This document shows, in pieces, positions 34,001-43,005 of a DNA stretch of 64,000 nucleotides (position 1 is the stretch's first letter; the number at the start of each line of letters is the position of its first letter). This DNA is from Streptomyces sp. NBC_00273 (lineage in GTDB: Bacteria; Actinomycetota; Actinomycetes; Streptomycetales; Streptomycetaceae). The stretch lies in assembly GCF_036178145.1 (NCBI RefSeq), contig NZ_CP108067.1, positions 4,774,001 through 4,838,000 of the forward strand, written 5' to 3'. The translations under genes were made by a program, and so were the position numbers. Below the pieces are notes generated by a model, which was not told where the DNA came from, did no database searches, and was given only the letters and a program-made list of their open reading frames with translations.

Positions 34001-34285
34001 GAGGATCCGGACCCCGAAGACGGCGGCGACGGCGAGGGCCTGGCCGCGGTACCCGCCGCCGAAGCCCCCTTCCGAGGCCGCTGCCTGGAAGGCCAGCAGC
34101 ACCAGCACCAGCAGGGCCAGGGCATCACCGATGCCGCTCACCAACTGGGCGCTCCACAGCCGGCGCAGCCTGGGAGTGCGCAGCAGTGCGCGCACCGCAC
34201 GCTCGCGGGAATCCGCGGCTAGGGCTTCGTCGTAGGTGGGGTTCGCCGGGGCGGTCACGACCGCCGGCTGCTCGGCTCGCGTCAT
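31004..34285 (-). CDS. tmk: MFS-like membrane domain / thymidylate kinase / coiled-coil fusion
   Basis: 1093 residues. Residues 1-490: about twelve hydrophobic segments resembling an MFS transporter. Residues 514-712: complete dTMP kinase with P-loop GGDGAGKST (521-529), DRYIDSSVAYQG (606 on) and the LID-type region, making dTDP for DNA synthesis. Residues about 718-880: long Ala/Glu/Arg coiled coil. The rest is Pro-rich, with 12-residue ADETAVLPPVRP repeats. The next gene is holB. No separate tmk is seen here, so this is probably the essential kinase, membrane-tethered. Confidence 0.92.
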   Translation of the reverse strand: MTRAEQPAVVTAPANPTYDEALAADSRERAVRALLRTPRLRRLWSAQLVSGIGDALALLVLVLLAFQAAASEGGFGGGYRGQALAVAAVFGVRILATLLFGAVLLGPLAGLLGAGGKLDRRWTMIGADGLRLGLFVVAPLWLDWIPGHALIALLATVFVSGAAERLWTLAKESAAPTLLPAPPPEGATVRPLPDHLDALRRLTLRTSFAALPIAAAALLAATLVGKALGLGIDWFAANQAALGSYVASGLFAASVSLLLPLVLPGGATPRPRSPLEGLRTPKAGDRPDKGRTGAIPLLVMSCAAVAGAVSCAASVSVLHAFDLGGGPAAFALFVLALVGGTAAGIRATQAGKVLPALSRRRLMALAVAVTGLALLLTGLVPDTATVLFLSLLAGTAAGVAANTGHTLLDQETEEFRRARITEHLQAVVRVAVALGAVAAPVLAAAIGPHRLTGAEVVFAHGGAAFTLMLVGALLLPVAVVVLTKADDRRGVPLRRDLREALRGGEPAQAASATGFFIALEGGDGAGKSTQVQALADWIRGKGHEVVVTREPGATPVGKRLRSILLDISSAGLSNRAEALLYAADRAEHVDTVVRPALERGAVVISDRYIDSSVAYQGAGRDLSPTEIARISRWATDGLVPHLTVLLDVSPEAARERFTEAPDRLESEPAEFHERVRSGFLTLAAADPGRYLVVDAGQDPGSVTTVVRHRLDRMLPLSEAEVAAQAEARRLAEEEARRKAEEEAARKAEEARLRAEEEARLAREAEEARIKAEAEAARKAEEARLRAEEEARARAEAERLRLEAEEKARAAEAERLRRQAEEEARLRAEAEERRLEKQRRAEEALLKAEEARRLVAAEAAAKAAAAAAVAAAEAAAVAPAAPAPAPAPTPAPTPAPKVAMTKKPEPKPEPEPHPGDAVTVETPVVPAAPAAKPVKRVVQPDDVTQTVPVPKIDPASVAETAVLPPVRPADETAVLPPVRPADETAVLPPVRPAAPQAPQDSGTGRARSATRPTAQRPEENPADRVPSGIFRDSGNDRTRELPVFDGEGRPRRPRPDWAEETPLDDLPTLADELLGRHRDDEDGDEGERGPRRRR
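31321..31415. repeat. 36-bp tandem repeats in the tmk fusion tail
   Basis: About 2.6 copies of a 36-bp unit encoding ADETAVLPPVRP, in frame. Units one and two are almost identical, which suggests recent slippage. Confidence 0.85.
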
Positions 34286-34359
34286 CCGCCCAGCCTATCC
34301 GCTGCGCTATGCGGGTGCGGAAGCCTGTGGACGAGGCCGCGTGTGACCCCGGACCCACC

Positions 34360-34472
34360 TTCAGGGGCTTCCGCCCCGGGCCCGGACCCCGGGGAGCGCC
34401 CGGGGTCCGGGCGCAGCGCCGTTGCGGGGGCGCTGCACCCGAGCCCCCGCGCCTCAAACGCCGGCGGGGCTG
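34360..34472 (-). repeat. Dispersed GC-rich intergenic repeat, copy 2
   Basis: 34445-34472 is the exact reverse complement of 16221-16248. The element continues with GCAACGGCGC and two more GC hairpins (CCCCGGG...CCCGGGG type). It lies between topA and the kinase fusion, downstream of topA, where it can act as terminator. Confidence 0.8.
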
Positions 34473-34485
34473 ACGGTGCGAACGA

Positions 34486-37308
34486 CTACTCGTCCGCGGG
34501 GGCCGCGGGGGCTGCGGCGGCCTTCTTGGTCGCCGTCTTCTTCGCCACGGTCTTCTTGGCGGTCGTCTTCTTGGCCGCCGTCGTCTTCTTCGCGGCAGCG
34601 GCCTTCGTCGCCGTCGCCTTCTTCGCCGGGGCCTTCTTGGCGGGAGCCTTCTTCGCCACCTTCTTGGCCGGGCCCTTCGCCCGCTTCTCCGCGAGCAGCT
34701 CGTAGCCCCGCTCCGGCGTGATCGTCTCGACGTCGTCGTCCCGCCGCAGCGTCGCGTTCGTCTCGCCGTCCGTCACGTACGGCCCGAAGCGGCCGTCCTT
34801 GACCACGACCGGCTTCTCGCTGACCGGGTCGGTGCCCAGCTCCTTCAGCGGCGGCTTGGCCGCGGCCCGGCCCCGCTGCTTGGGCTGCGCGTAGATCGCG
34901 AGCGCCTCGTCCAACGTGATCGAGAAGAGCTGGTCCTCGGTCTCCAGCGACCGCGAGTCCGTGCCCTTCTTCAGGTACGGGCCGTAGCGGCCGTTCTGGG
35001 CCGTGATCTCCACGCCCTCCGCGTCCGCGCCGACCACGCGCGGCAGCGACATCAGCTTCAGTGCCTCGTCGAGGGTGACCGTGTCCAAGTCCATGGACTT
35101 GAAGAGCGAAGCCGTCCGCGGCTTGACCGCGTTCTTGCCCGTCTTCGGGGTGCCCTCGGGAAGGATCTCCGTCACGTACGGCCCGTAGCGACCGTCCTTG
35201 GCGACGATCTCGTTCCCGCTGACCGGGTCCTTGCCGAGCTGGAACTCGCCGCTCGGCTTGGCGAACAGCTCCTCCGCGTACTCGACCGTCAGCTCGTCCG
35301 GAGCCATGTCGTCCGGGACGTCGGCCCGCTGGTGGCCCTCCGCGTCCTTCTCACCGCGCTCCACGTACGGCCCGTAGCGGCCGACGCGCAGCACGATGCC
35401 CTCGCCGACCGGGAAGGAGGAGATCTCCCGGGCGTCGATCGCGCCGAGGTCCGTGACCAGCTCCTTCAGGCCGCCGAGGTGGTCCCCGTCGGCCGGCACG
35501 ACCTCGGTCGCGTCCTCCGAGCCGAAGTAGAACCGCTTCAGCCACGGCACGGACTGGGCCTCGCCCCGCGCGATGCGGTCGAGGTCGTCCTCCATCTTCG
35601 CGGTGAAGTCGTAGTCGACGAGCCGCCCGAAGTGCGTCTCCAGCAGGTTCACCACGGCGAACGACAGGAAGGACGGCACCAGCGCCGTGCCCTTCTTGAA
35701 GACGTAGCCGCGGTCGAGGATCGTGCCGATGATCGACGCGTACGTCGACGGCCGGCCGATCTCGCGCTCTTCGAGCTCCTTGACCAGCGAGGCCTCGGTG
35801 TAGCGGGCCGGCGGCTTGGTCGAGTGCCCGTCCGCCGTGATCTCCTCGGCCGCGAGCGCGTCGCCCTCCGCGACCTGCGGCAGGCGCTTCTCGCGGTCGT
35901 CGAGCTCGGCGTTCGGGTCGTCCGCGCCCTCGACGTAGGCCTTCATGAAGCCGTGGAAGGTGATCGTCTTGCCGGAGGCGGTGAACTCGGCGTCGCGTCC
36001 GTCCGAGGCACGGCCGCCGATCTTCACGGTGACGCTGTTGCCGACCGCGTCCTTCATCTGGGAGGCGACGGTCCGCTTCCAGATCAGCTCGTACAGGCGG
36101 AACTGGTCGCCGGTCAGACCCGTCTCGGCCGGGGTGCGGAAACGATCACCCGAAGGACGGATCGCCTCGTGCGCCTCCTGCGCGTTCTTGACCTTGCCGG
36201 CGTAGACGCGCGGCTTCTCCGGCAGGTAGTCGGCCCCGTACAGCTGGGTGACCTGCGCCCGCGCCGCCGACACCGCGGTGTCGGACAGCGTGGTGGAGTC
36301 GGTACGCATGTAGGTGATGAAGCCGTTCTCGTACAGCTTCTGCGCCACCTGCATCGTCGCCTTCGCACCGAAGCCCAGCTTGCGCGAGGCCTCCTGCTGG
36401 AGCGTCGTCGTGCGGAACGGGGCGTACGGGGAACGGCGGTACGGCTTGGACTCGACCGACCGGACGGCGAACGAGGTGTCGGCCAGGGCGGCGGCGAGCG
36501 CCCGCGCGTTCGCCTCGTCGAGGTGCAGCACCTCGCTCTTGAGCTGCCCGTTCGAGCCGAAGTCACGGCCCTGCGCGACGCGCTTGCCGTCCACCGTGTT
36601 CAGGCGGGCGACCAGCGTGGAGGGGTCGGAGGCGTCACCGGCGCGGCCGGTGGAGAAGGTGCCGGTCAGGTCCCAGTACTCGGCGGAGCGGAAGGCGATG
36701 CGCTCGCGCTCCCGCTCGACGACGAGACGGGTGGCCACCGACTGGACGCGCCCGGCCGACAGCCGCGGCATGACCTTCTTCCACAGGACCGGCGAGACCT
36801 CGTAGCCGTAGAGGCGGTCGAGGATGCGGCGGGTCTCCTGGGCGTCGACCATGCGCTGGTTCAGCTCGCGCGGGTTGGCGACGGCGTCGCGGATCGCGTC
36901 CTTGGTGATCTCGTGGAAGACCATCCGGTGGACGGGGACCTTGGGCTTGAGGACTTCCTGCAGGTGCCACGCGATGGCTTCGCCCTCGCGGTCCTCATCG
37001 GTGGCGAGGAAGAGTTCGTCGGACTCGGCCAGCAGCTCCTTGAGCTTCCTGACCTGGGCCTTCTTGTCCGCGTTGACGACGTAGATCGGCTGGAAGTCGT
37101 GCTCGACGTCCACACCGAGGCGGCGGACCTCGCCGGTGTACTTGTCGGGAACCTCGGCCGCGCCGTTCGGGAGGTCGCGGATGTGCCCGACGCTCGCCTC
37201 GACGACGTATCCGGGGCCGAGGTAGCCCTTGATCGTCTTCGCCTTGGCTGGGGACTCGACGATGACGAGTCGGCGGCCGCCCTTTGCGGTCTCGCTAGTC
37301 GGGGACAA
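34486..37308 (-). CDS. topA: DNA topoisomerase I
   Basis: Relaxes negative supercoils; 940 residues. TOPRIM domain with IVESPAKAKTI and the metal site TDEDREGE (103-110), catalytic Tyr333 in ITYMRTDST, then C-terminal topoisomerase repeats marked by GRYGPYV/GRFGPYV four times. Zinc fingers are absent. Instead the end is a Lys/Ala tail (repeats of KKAPA and KKT), a known streptomycete feature linked to processivity. The TTG start at 37308 follows GGAGAG and matches the N-terminus I recall for Streptomyces TopA. Confidence 0.97.
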   Translation of the reverse strand: MSPTSETAKGGRRLVIVESPAKAKTIKGYLGPGYVVEASVGHIRDLPNGAAEVPDKYTGEVRRLGVDVEHDFQPIYVVNADKKAQVRKLKELLAESDELFLATDEDREGEAIAWHLQEVLKPKVPVHRMVFHEITKDAIRDAVANPRELNQRMVDAQETRRILDRLYGYEVSPVLWKKVMPRLSAGRVQSVATRLVVERERERIAFRSAEYWDLTGTFSTGRAGDASDPSTLVARLNTVDGKRVAQGRDFGSNGQLKSEVLHLDEANARALAAALADTSFAVRSVESKPYRRSPYAPFRTTTLQQEASRKLGFGAKATMQVAQKLYENGFITYMRTDSTTLSDTAVSAARAQVTQLYGADYLPEKPRVYAGKVKNAQEAHEAIRPSGDRFRTPAETGLTGDQFRLYELIWKRTVASQMKDAVGNSVTVKIGGRASDGRDAEFTASGKTITFHGFMKAYVEGADDPNAELDDREKRLPQVAEGDALAAEEITADGHSTKPPARYTEASLVKELEEREIGRPSTYASIIGTILDRGYVFKKGTALVPSFLSFAVVNLLETHFGRLVDYDFTAKMEDDLDRIARGEAQSVPWLKRFYFGSEDATEVVPADGDHLGGLKELVTDLGAIDAREISSFPVGEGIVLRVGRYGPYVERGEKDAEGHQRADVPDDMAPDELTVEYAEELFAKPSGEFQLGKDPVSGNEIVAKDGRYGPYVTEILPEGTPKTGKNAVKPRTASLFKSMDLDTVTLDEALKLMSLPRVVGADAEGVEITAQNGRYGPYLKKGTDSRSLETEDQLFSITLDEALAIYAQPKQRGRAAAKPPLKELGTDPVSEKPVVVKDGRFGPYVTDGETNATLRRDDDVETITPERGYELLAEKRAKGPAKKVAKKAPAKKAPAKKATATKAAAAKKTTAAKKTTAKKTVAKKTATKKAAAAPAAPADE

Positions 37309-37919
37309 CTTGGCTCTTCTCTCCGGTCGGCACTCGGTCGCAGTACGGCGACGCTGCGGAGTGTGACGGTACAACCCGCCCCCGTGTCAAACGGCAGAAG
37401 CCCGCAACGGCCACTCGAACGGTAACCCGACAAGTGCCGTTTCTGCCGCCCGGATGCCGCGCCGGGGCGTTCCCGATCACCGGGCAGGGTGGCCTGGGGG
37501 CCGTCTGGCCGCGCCTTCGTGCCTGGTCCCGGGCCTGCTGCGACCTCGGCTTTCCGGACCGGATCCGCGGCCGCGTCCGGGTCCGCCCGGGTCCCTCGAT
37601 CTCGGTGCCGGAGCCGCGCGGGGCGCCCCGGCCCCAGGGCCTTCGCCGCCCCGCGGACGAGCCCGGCCGGCGCTTCGACCGAGACGGGGCGCGCGCCCTC
37701 CGCCACCAGCACACGGTGGAAGAGCACGCGCCCCCGTCAGGCCTGCTGAGCGGCCCCGAACAGCGGGAACACGGCCGCCGCGAAGATCGCCGGACCGTGT
37801 TCCGCGCCGATTCCCCTTACCCCCGGGCCGCTCTCGGGATCCCCCCGGATCCCCCTGCGCAGGAGACTGACAGCCCTGTGGATACGGCGGGCGAACCCCG
37901 GGTTACATCCCGGGGTCGA
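37309..37919 (-). promoter_or_regulatory. 611-bp non-coding region upstream of topA
   Basis: No credible gene; the open frames here are out-of-frame Arg-rich readings. On the minus strand TTGACA (37390-37385) may be a -35 element for topA with poorly matching CACACT 19 bp on. Streptomyces topA is known to be supercoiling-controlled, so promoter elements are expected; exact positions are not fixed by the sequence. Confidence 0.4.
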
Positions 37920-39461
37920 CTACTGCGCGGGGCCCGCCACGGGGTCCAGGAAGCCCTGCTCGACCAGCAGCCGGATGGCCTCCGGAGTGCGGTCCCGCAG
38001 CACGATCGGGTCCTCCTGGACCAGCTGCGCGATCGCGTCCAGGATCCGGCCCGCGCTCAGTGAGCCGTCACACACTCCGGCGAAGCCGGCGCCGACCGTG
38101 TCGACCTTGGTGGCGCGCCGCATTCCGCGGTTCTGCCGGAGCACGACATGTTCCGGATCCTCCGCGCCGGGCGCGCCGACCTGCTCCTGGACCACTTCCT
38201 CGGCCAGCGCGAAGTAGGCCTCCAGCAGGGCCGCGTCGTCGTGCTGCCGCAGGTAGTCCTGGCGCGCGAAGTGGGCCAGGACGGCCTCGCCGAGCGGCTG
38301 CTCCACCGTGTGGGGCCACTCCTCGACCACGATCGAGGGCTCGGCCGCGTCCGTCCGGCGCAAAGTGATCCATCCGAAGCCGACGGACTTGGTCCCGCGG
38401 GCCTCGAACTCGTCCAGCCAGTCCTCGTACCGCTGGGTGTACTCGGCGGGGTCGGTCCGGTGGTCGCCGGCGTCGCGCAGCCACAGTTCGGCGTACTGCG
38501 TCACGTCCTGCACGTCACGCTGCACGATCCAGGCGTCGCAGCCGCGCGGCACCCAGGAGCGCAGCCGGTCGCGCCAGTCCTCGCCCTCCACGTGCTGCCA
38601 GTTGCCGAGGAACTGCGCGTACCCGCCCGGGTTGAGCCGCGCACCGGCCTCCTGGACGAGGGTCCGGCACAGGTCGTCGCCGCCCATACCGCCGTCCCGG
38701 TACGTCAGCCGGGCGCCGGGGGAGATCACGAACGGCGGGTTCGACACGATGAGGTCGTACGTGGCCTCGCCGACCGGCTCGAACAGTGACCCTGCGAGCA
38801 GCTCGGCCTCCGGGGCCCCGGACAGGGCCAGCGTCAACCGGGTGAAGTCCAGGGCCCTGGGGTTGACGTCGGTGGCGGTGACCCGGGTGGCGTGCCGGGA
38901 CGCGTGCAGCGCCTGGATTCCGGATCCGGTGCCGACGTCGAGGGCGGAACCGACCGGGGTGCGGACGGTGATCCCGGCCAAGGTGGTGGAGGCGCCGCCG
39001 ACGCCGAGGACCACGGCTGTGCCCGGCTGACGCCCCCGGCTGCCGATCCCGCCGGCCCCGCCGACGGAGCAGCCGAGGTCGGAGACGATGAACCAGTCCT
39101 CGCCGTCCGGGCCGCCGTACGGGCGTACGTCGACGGTGGCGTGCACGGTGTCCTCGCCATCGGCGACCTCCTCCAGCCGCAGCCAGCCGTCGGCCAGCGC
39201 CGCCTCGACGGGCAGCGCCGCCTCGGCGTGCGCGTACGGCTCCGGCTGCTGGAGCAGGAACAGCCGGACCAGGCTCGCGAGCGCTCCGTCGCCCGGACCA
39301 CGGGTGGCGCGCAGGGCGGGGACGGTCTCGCTGCGGGCCAGCGCGGCGTAGGCGGGGGCGCCGAGCAGGTCGAGCAGCCCGTCGGCGGTGAAACCGGCGG
39401 CGAGCAGGGCGGCGCGGAGCTCGAGGGCGCGATCGGGCTTGGGGAGGCTGGTGGTACTCAC
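37920..39461 (-). CDS. SAM-dependent methyltransferase (N5-Gln/N6-Ade type)
   Basis: 513 residues. The N-terminal helical domain (about 1-140) precedes a class I fold with SAM loop LDVGTGSGIQALHASRHA and the NPPF catalytic motif (DLIVSNPPFVISPG), which methylates amide or exocyclic nitrogens. The C-terminal 180 residues include WPHTVEQPLGEAVLAHFARQDYLR. The target (protein Gln, rRNA or DNA base) is not evident. GTG at 39461 (VSTTSLPKP) is preferred to ATG at 39470. Confidence 0.85.
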   Translation of the reverse strand: MSTTSLPKPDRALELRAALLAAGFTADGLLDLLGAPAYAALARSETVPALRATRGPGDGALASLVRLFLLQQPEPYAHAEAALPVEAALADGWLRLEEVADGEDTVHATVDVRPYGGPDGEDWFIVSDLGCSVGGAGGIGSRGRQPGTAVVLGVGGASTTLAGITVRTPVGSALDVGTGSGIQALHASRHATRVTATDVNPRALDFTRLTLALSGAPEAELLAGSLFEPVGEATYDLIVSNPPFVISPGARLTYRDGGMGGDDLCRTLVQEAGARLNPGGYAQFLGNWQHVEGEDWRDRLRSWVPRGCDAWIVQRDVQDVTQYAELWLRDAGDHRTDPAEYTQRYEDWLDEFEARGTKSVGFGWITLRRTDAAEPSIVVEEWPHTVEQPLGEAVLAHFARQDYLRQHDDAALLEAYFALAEEVVQEQVGAPGAEDPEHVVLRQNRGMRRATKVDTVGAGFAGVCDGSLSAGRILDAIAQLVQEDPIVLRDRTPEAIRLLVEQGFLDPVAGPAQ

Positions 39462-39601
39462 GCGTCCCATTGTGTCCGCTGGGACCCGTCCTGCCGATCA
39501 CACCGGGCCGCGAACGCGAAAGGGCGGCCGCGGCCCCTTCCGGGACCCCGGCCGCCCTGAACGACGTACCGCGCGCAGCACCGCCTGAGCGGTCGGCCGC
39601 G

Positions 39602-40171
39602 CTACTGGCCGGACGCCGGCGCCGCCGCGACCTGGCAGCCCTTCTGGCTGTTGATCGCCGGGCCGAGGCCGCCCGCCTTGAGCTGGGCGAGGGCGTCCTG
39701 GCCGCCCTTCGTCACGTCCTTGAGTCCGCCCGCGACCTCCTTGAGGCCGTCGGCGAACTTCGTCTTGTCCTGGGGGTCGAGGGCGTCCGTCTTCGCCTTC
39801 AGGTCGGCGTAGCCCGTGGAGGTCGTCTCGAAGCCCTTGGCAGCCGCATCCTGGGTCGCGGAGCCGTTCTTGACCGGCGGAACGCCCGCCGACCGCAGGG
39901 CGTCCGCCATCGCCTTGTACGACTCGGTCATGGTCGCGAACGCCGCCGAGTCGGTCTTCTGGACCTCGTCGGGCTTGCTGCTCTCCGAGGCCACTCGCTT
40001 GATCTCGACGTTGGCCGCTTCGATCTTCTCGATCTGAGGCTGCCACTGGTCACAGACCTTCTTGGCCCAGGAGCTGGCCTTCTGGTCAGTATCGTCCCCG
40101 CCGCCGCATCCGGACAGGACGAGCATCAGTGCCGCACCGCCCGACAACGCGGCCGCAATCTTCTTGTTCAC
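39602..40171 (-). CDS. Small secreted lipoprotein
   Basis: 189 residues. Signal peptide MNKKIAAALSGGAALMLVLSGC with lipobox LSGC, then a helical extracytoplasmic domain with two cysteines (one in KKVCDQW, one near the end in KGCQV) that could pair. No enzyme motif. Conserved in streptomycetes near the membrane pyrophosphatase; function unknown. Confidence 0.85.
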   Translation of the reverse strand: MNKKIAAALSGGAALMLVLSGCGGGDDTDQKASSWAKKVCDQWQPQIEKIEAANVEIKRVASESSKPDEVQKTDSAAFATMTESYKAMADALRSAGVPPVKNGSATQDAAAKGFETTSTGYADLKAKTDALDPQDKTKFADGLKEVAGGLKDVTKGGQDALAQLKAGGLGPAINSQKGCQVAAAPASGQ

Positions 40172-40335
40172 CGGATTGGTCCCTTCGAAGGCTCTCGGCC
40201 CGGAAGATACACGCCCACCCTGCGCAGACGCACAAAGGCGGACAGACGGCGCGTGAGTCCGCGCCGCCCATCCGCCTTTCGGGCGTACCGGCCGGCCCTG
40301 CCCGGCCCTACCCGTACCGCTGACCGGACCTCGGG

Positions 40336-42738
40336 TCAGGAGACCGTCGCGGGGTCGGCCGGCTGGGCCACCCGCTCGGCGGCTCCGCCTTCGGGCTCGT
40401 CACCGACGGCGATGCCGCGGCGCTTGGAGATGTACACCGCGCCGATGATCACCCCGATGGCGAGGACCGCGACGATCGCCCGCACGATCGGGCTGCTGTC
40501 CCCGCCGTAGCTGAACTGCACGACCGCGGGGGCGATCAGCAGCGCCACCAGGTTCATGACCTTGAGCAGCGGGTTGATCGCCGGTCCGGCGGTGTCCTTG
40601 AACGGGTCGCCGACCGTGTCGCCGATGACGACCGCGGCGTGGGCCTCGCTGCCCTTGCCGCCGTGGTGGCCGTCCTCGACGAGCTTCTTCGCGTTGTCCC
40701 ACGCGCCACCGGAGTTGGCGAGGAAGACCGCCATCAGGGTGCCCGTGCCGATGGCGCCGGCGAGGAAGGCACCGAGGGCGCCCACGCCGAGGGAGAAGCC
40801 CACGGCGATGGGGGTGAGCACGGCGAGCAGGCCGGGCGTGGCGAGCTCGCGCAGCGCGTCCTTGGTGCAGATGTCCACGACGCGCCCGTACTCGGGCTTC
40901 TCGGTGTAGTCCATGATCCCGGGGTGCTCGCGGAACTGGCGGCGCACCTCGTAGACGACGGCGCCCGCGGAGCGGGAGACGGCGTTGATGGCGAGGCCGG
41001 AGAACAGGAACACGACGGCCGCGCCCAGGATCAGCCCGACGAGGTTGTTCGGCTGTGCGATGTCCAGGCTGAGGTTCATCTCCCCGGCCTTGGCGCCGAC
41101 TTCCTTGACCGCGGTGGCGATCGCGTCGTTGTACGAGCCGAACAGCGCCGCCGCGGCGAGCACGGCCGTGGCGATGGCGATGCCCTTGGTGATGGCCTTC
41201 GTGGTGTTGCCCACGGCGTCCAGGTCGGTCAGGACCTGCGCACCGGCGCCCTCGACGTCGCCGGACATCTCGGCGATGCCCTGGGCGTTGTCGGAGACGG
41301 GCCCGAAGGTGTCCATGGCGACGATGACGCCGACGGTGGTGAGCAGGCCGGTGCCGGCCAGGGCCACCGCGAAGAGCGCGAGCAGGATCGACGTGCCGCC
41401 GAGCAGGAACGCGCCGTAGACGCCGAGGCCGATGAGCAGGGCCGTGTAGACGGCGGACTCCAGGCCCACCGAGATTCCGGCGAGGACGACGGTGGCCGCG
41501 CCGGTCAGGGAGGACTTGCCGATGTCCCGGACGGGGCGCCGGTTGGTCTCGGTGAAGTAGCCGGTCAGCTGCTGGATCAGGGCCGCGAGCACGATGCCGA
41601 TGGCGACGGCGACGACGGCCAGGATCCGCGGGTCACCGGTGTGGTTGGTGATCGCCGGGTTCTCGACGCCGACGAGCTCCTTGTAGGTGGCCGGCAGGTA
41701 GGCGTAGACGGCGATCGCGACCAGCGCCAGGGAGATCACGGCGGAGATGAAGAACCCGCGGTTGATGGCCGTCATGCCGCTGCGGTCGCTGCGGCGCGGG
41801 GAGACCGCGAAGATGCCGATCATCGCGGTGATGACGCCGATCGCGGGCACGATCAGCGGGAAGGCGAGGCCCAGGTCGCCGAAGGCGGCCTTGCCGAGGA
41901 TGAGCGCGGCCACCAGGGTGACGGCGTAGGACTCGAAGAGGTCGGCCGCCATTCCGGCGCAGTCTCCGACGTTGTCGCCCACGTTGTCGGCGATGGTCGC
42001 GGCATTGCGCGGGTCGTCCTCCGGAATGCCCTGCTCGACCTTGCCGACCAGGTCGGCGCCGACGTCGGCGGCCTTGGTGAAGATTCCGCCGCCCACGCGC
42101 ATGAACATCGCGATCAGGGCGGCACCGAGACCGAAGCCCTCCAGGACCTTGGGGGCGTCGGCGGCGTAGACCAGGACGACGCAGGAGGCGCCGAAGAGGC
42201 CGAGGCCGACGGTGAACATGCCGACGACGCCGCCCGTCCGGAAGGCGATCTTCATCGCCTTGTGGGAGACCTCGGTCAGGTCCTTGGCGGGCTCCCCCTC
42301 GGCCGGGGTGGCCTCGCGTGCGGCAGCGGCGACACGGACGTTGGCGCGGACCGCCAGGCGCATGCCGATGTAGCCGGTGGCGGCCGAGAAGATGGCGCCC
42401 ACGAGGAAGAAGGCGGAGCGCCCGCCCCGCTGCGTCCAGTCGTCGGCGGGGAGCAGGAAGAGCAGGAAGAAGACCACGACGGCGAAGATGCCGAGCGTGC
42501 GCAGCTGGCGCCCGAGATAGGCGTTGGCGCCTTCCTGGACGGCTGCGGCGATCTTCTTCATGCTGTCGGTTCCCTCGTCGGCGGCGAGGACCTGGCGGAC
42601 CAGGATCTGCGCGACGACGAGTGCGGCGAGTGCCACGGCCGCAATGACGATCACGATGAGCCGATTGTCATCGGTAAGTACTGCGGCTGCCAGATCTGTG
42701 GTGCGATCGGGCGCGATAGGGGTGAAGAGCCCCGTCAT
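40336..42738 (-). CDS. hppA: Proton-pumping membrane pyrophosphatase (K+-independent)
   Basis: 800 residues, about 16 hydrophobic helices. PPi-binding signature DVGADLVGKVEQGIPEDDPRN (225-245), DNVGDNVGDCAGMAADLFESY, and the C-terminal DNAKKLVEDG and DTVGDPFKDTAGPAINPLLK motifs. Lys514 in NTTKAITKGI marks the K+-independent class. It couples PPi hydrolysis to H+ export. ATG at 42738 (MTGLFTP) follows AAGGAGGACGA; the frame start at 42822 has no RBS. Confidence 0.96.
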   Translation of the reverse strand: MTGLFTPIAPDRTTDLAAAVLTDDNRLIVIVIAAVALAALVVAQILVRQVLAADEGTDSMKKIAAAVQEGANAYLGRQLRTLGIFAVVVFFLLFLLPADDWTQRGGRSAFFLVGAIFSAATGYIGMRLAVRANVRVAAAAREATPAEGEPAKDLTEVSHKAMKIAFRTGGVVGMFTVGLGLFGASCVVLVYAADAPKVLEGFGLGAALIAMFMRVGGGIFTKAADVGADLVGKVEQGIPEDDPRNAATIADNVGDNVGDCAGMAADLFESYAVTLVAALILGKAAFGDLGLAFPLIVPAIGVITAMIGIFAVSPRRSDRSGMTAINRGFFISAVISLALVAIAVYAYLPATYKELVGVENPAITNHTGDPRILAVVAVAIGIVLAALIQQLTGYFTETNRRPVRDIGKSSLTGAATVVLAGISVGLESAVYTALLIGLGVYGAFLLGGTSILLALFAVALAGTGLLTTVGVIVAMDTFGPVSDNAQGIAEMSGDVEGAGAQVLTDLDAVGNTTKAITKGIAIATAVLAAAALFGSYNDAIATAVKEVGAKAGEMNLSLDIAQPNNLVGLILGAAVVFLFSGLAINAVSRSAGAVVYEVRRQFREHPGIMDYTEKPEYGRVVDICTKDALRELATPGLLAVLTPIAVGFSLGVGALGAFLAGAIGTGTLMAVFLANSGGAWDNAKKLVEDGHHGGKGSEAHAAVVIGDTVGDPFKDTAGPAINPLLKVMNLVALLIAPAVVQFSYGGDSSPIVRAIVAVLAIGVIIGAVYISKRRGIAVGDEPEGGAAERVAQPADPATVS

Positions 42739-42927
42739 TCGTCCTCCTTGACGTGATGAGCTCAAGATGTGGACGGATTGTAGGGAGCGCGCCCCGATCA
42801 AAACAGTGCGCAGGAAACGCAATTGGCGCGCTCTCGCTCCTCAGCAATAGATCGCGTCACTCCATTACCCTCGAAAGTGGTAATGGGGCAAAGGCATTGA
42901 CGCCTCATCATGGATCTAGGGAAATGA

Positions 42928-42952
42928 AAAAGGCCCTGCTCAGCAGGGCCTT
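42928..42952 (-). terminator. Rho-independent terminator after the anti-sigma ATPase gene
   Basis: On the minus strand AAGGCCCTGCT pairs with AGCAGGGCCTT, followed by TTTTTC, 54 bp past the stop. The unusually AT-rich 42740-43000 gap also holds the hppA leader; nothing else is clear there. Confidence 0.85.
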
Positions 42953-43005
42953 GATAAAGATCAGAAGATACGAAGGATTGGGCGCGGAGCGGATCCCGCT
43001 GGACC

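Noticed and set aside
30275..34222. Plus-strand open frame of 1315 codons
   Set aside because: It is the antisense of the kinase fusion. The composition is Arg/Gly-rich with no domain, as expected where high third-position GC removes stops.
37295..37714. Minus-strand open frames upstream of topA
   Set aside because: Arg-rich sequence with no RBS or domain, and it overlaps the topA start; treated as non-coding.
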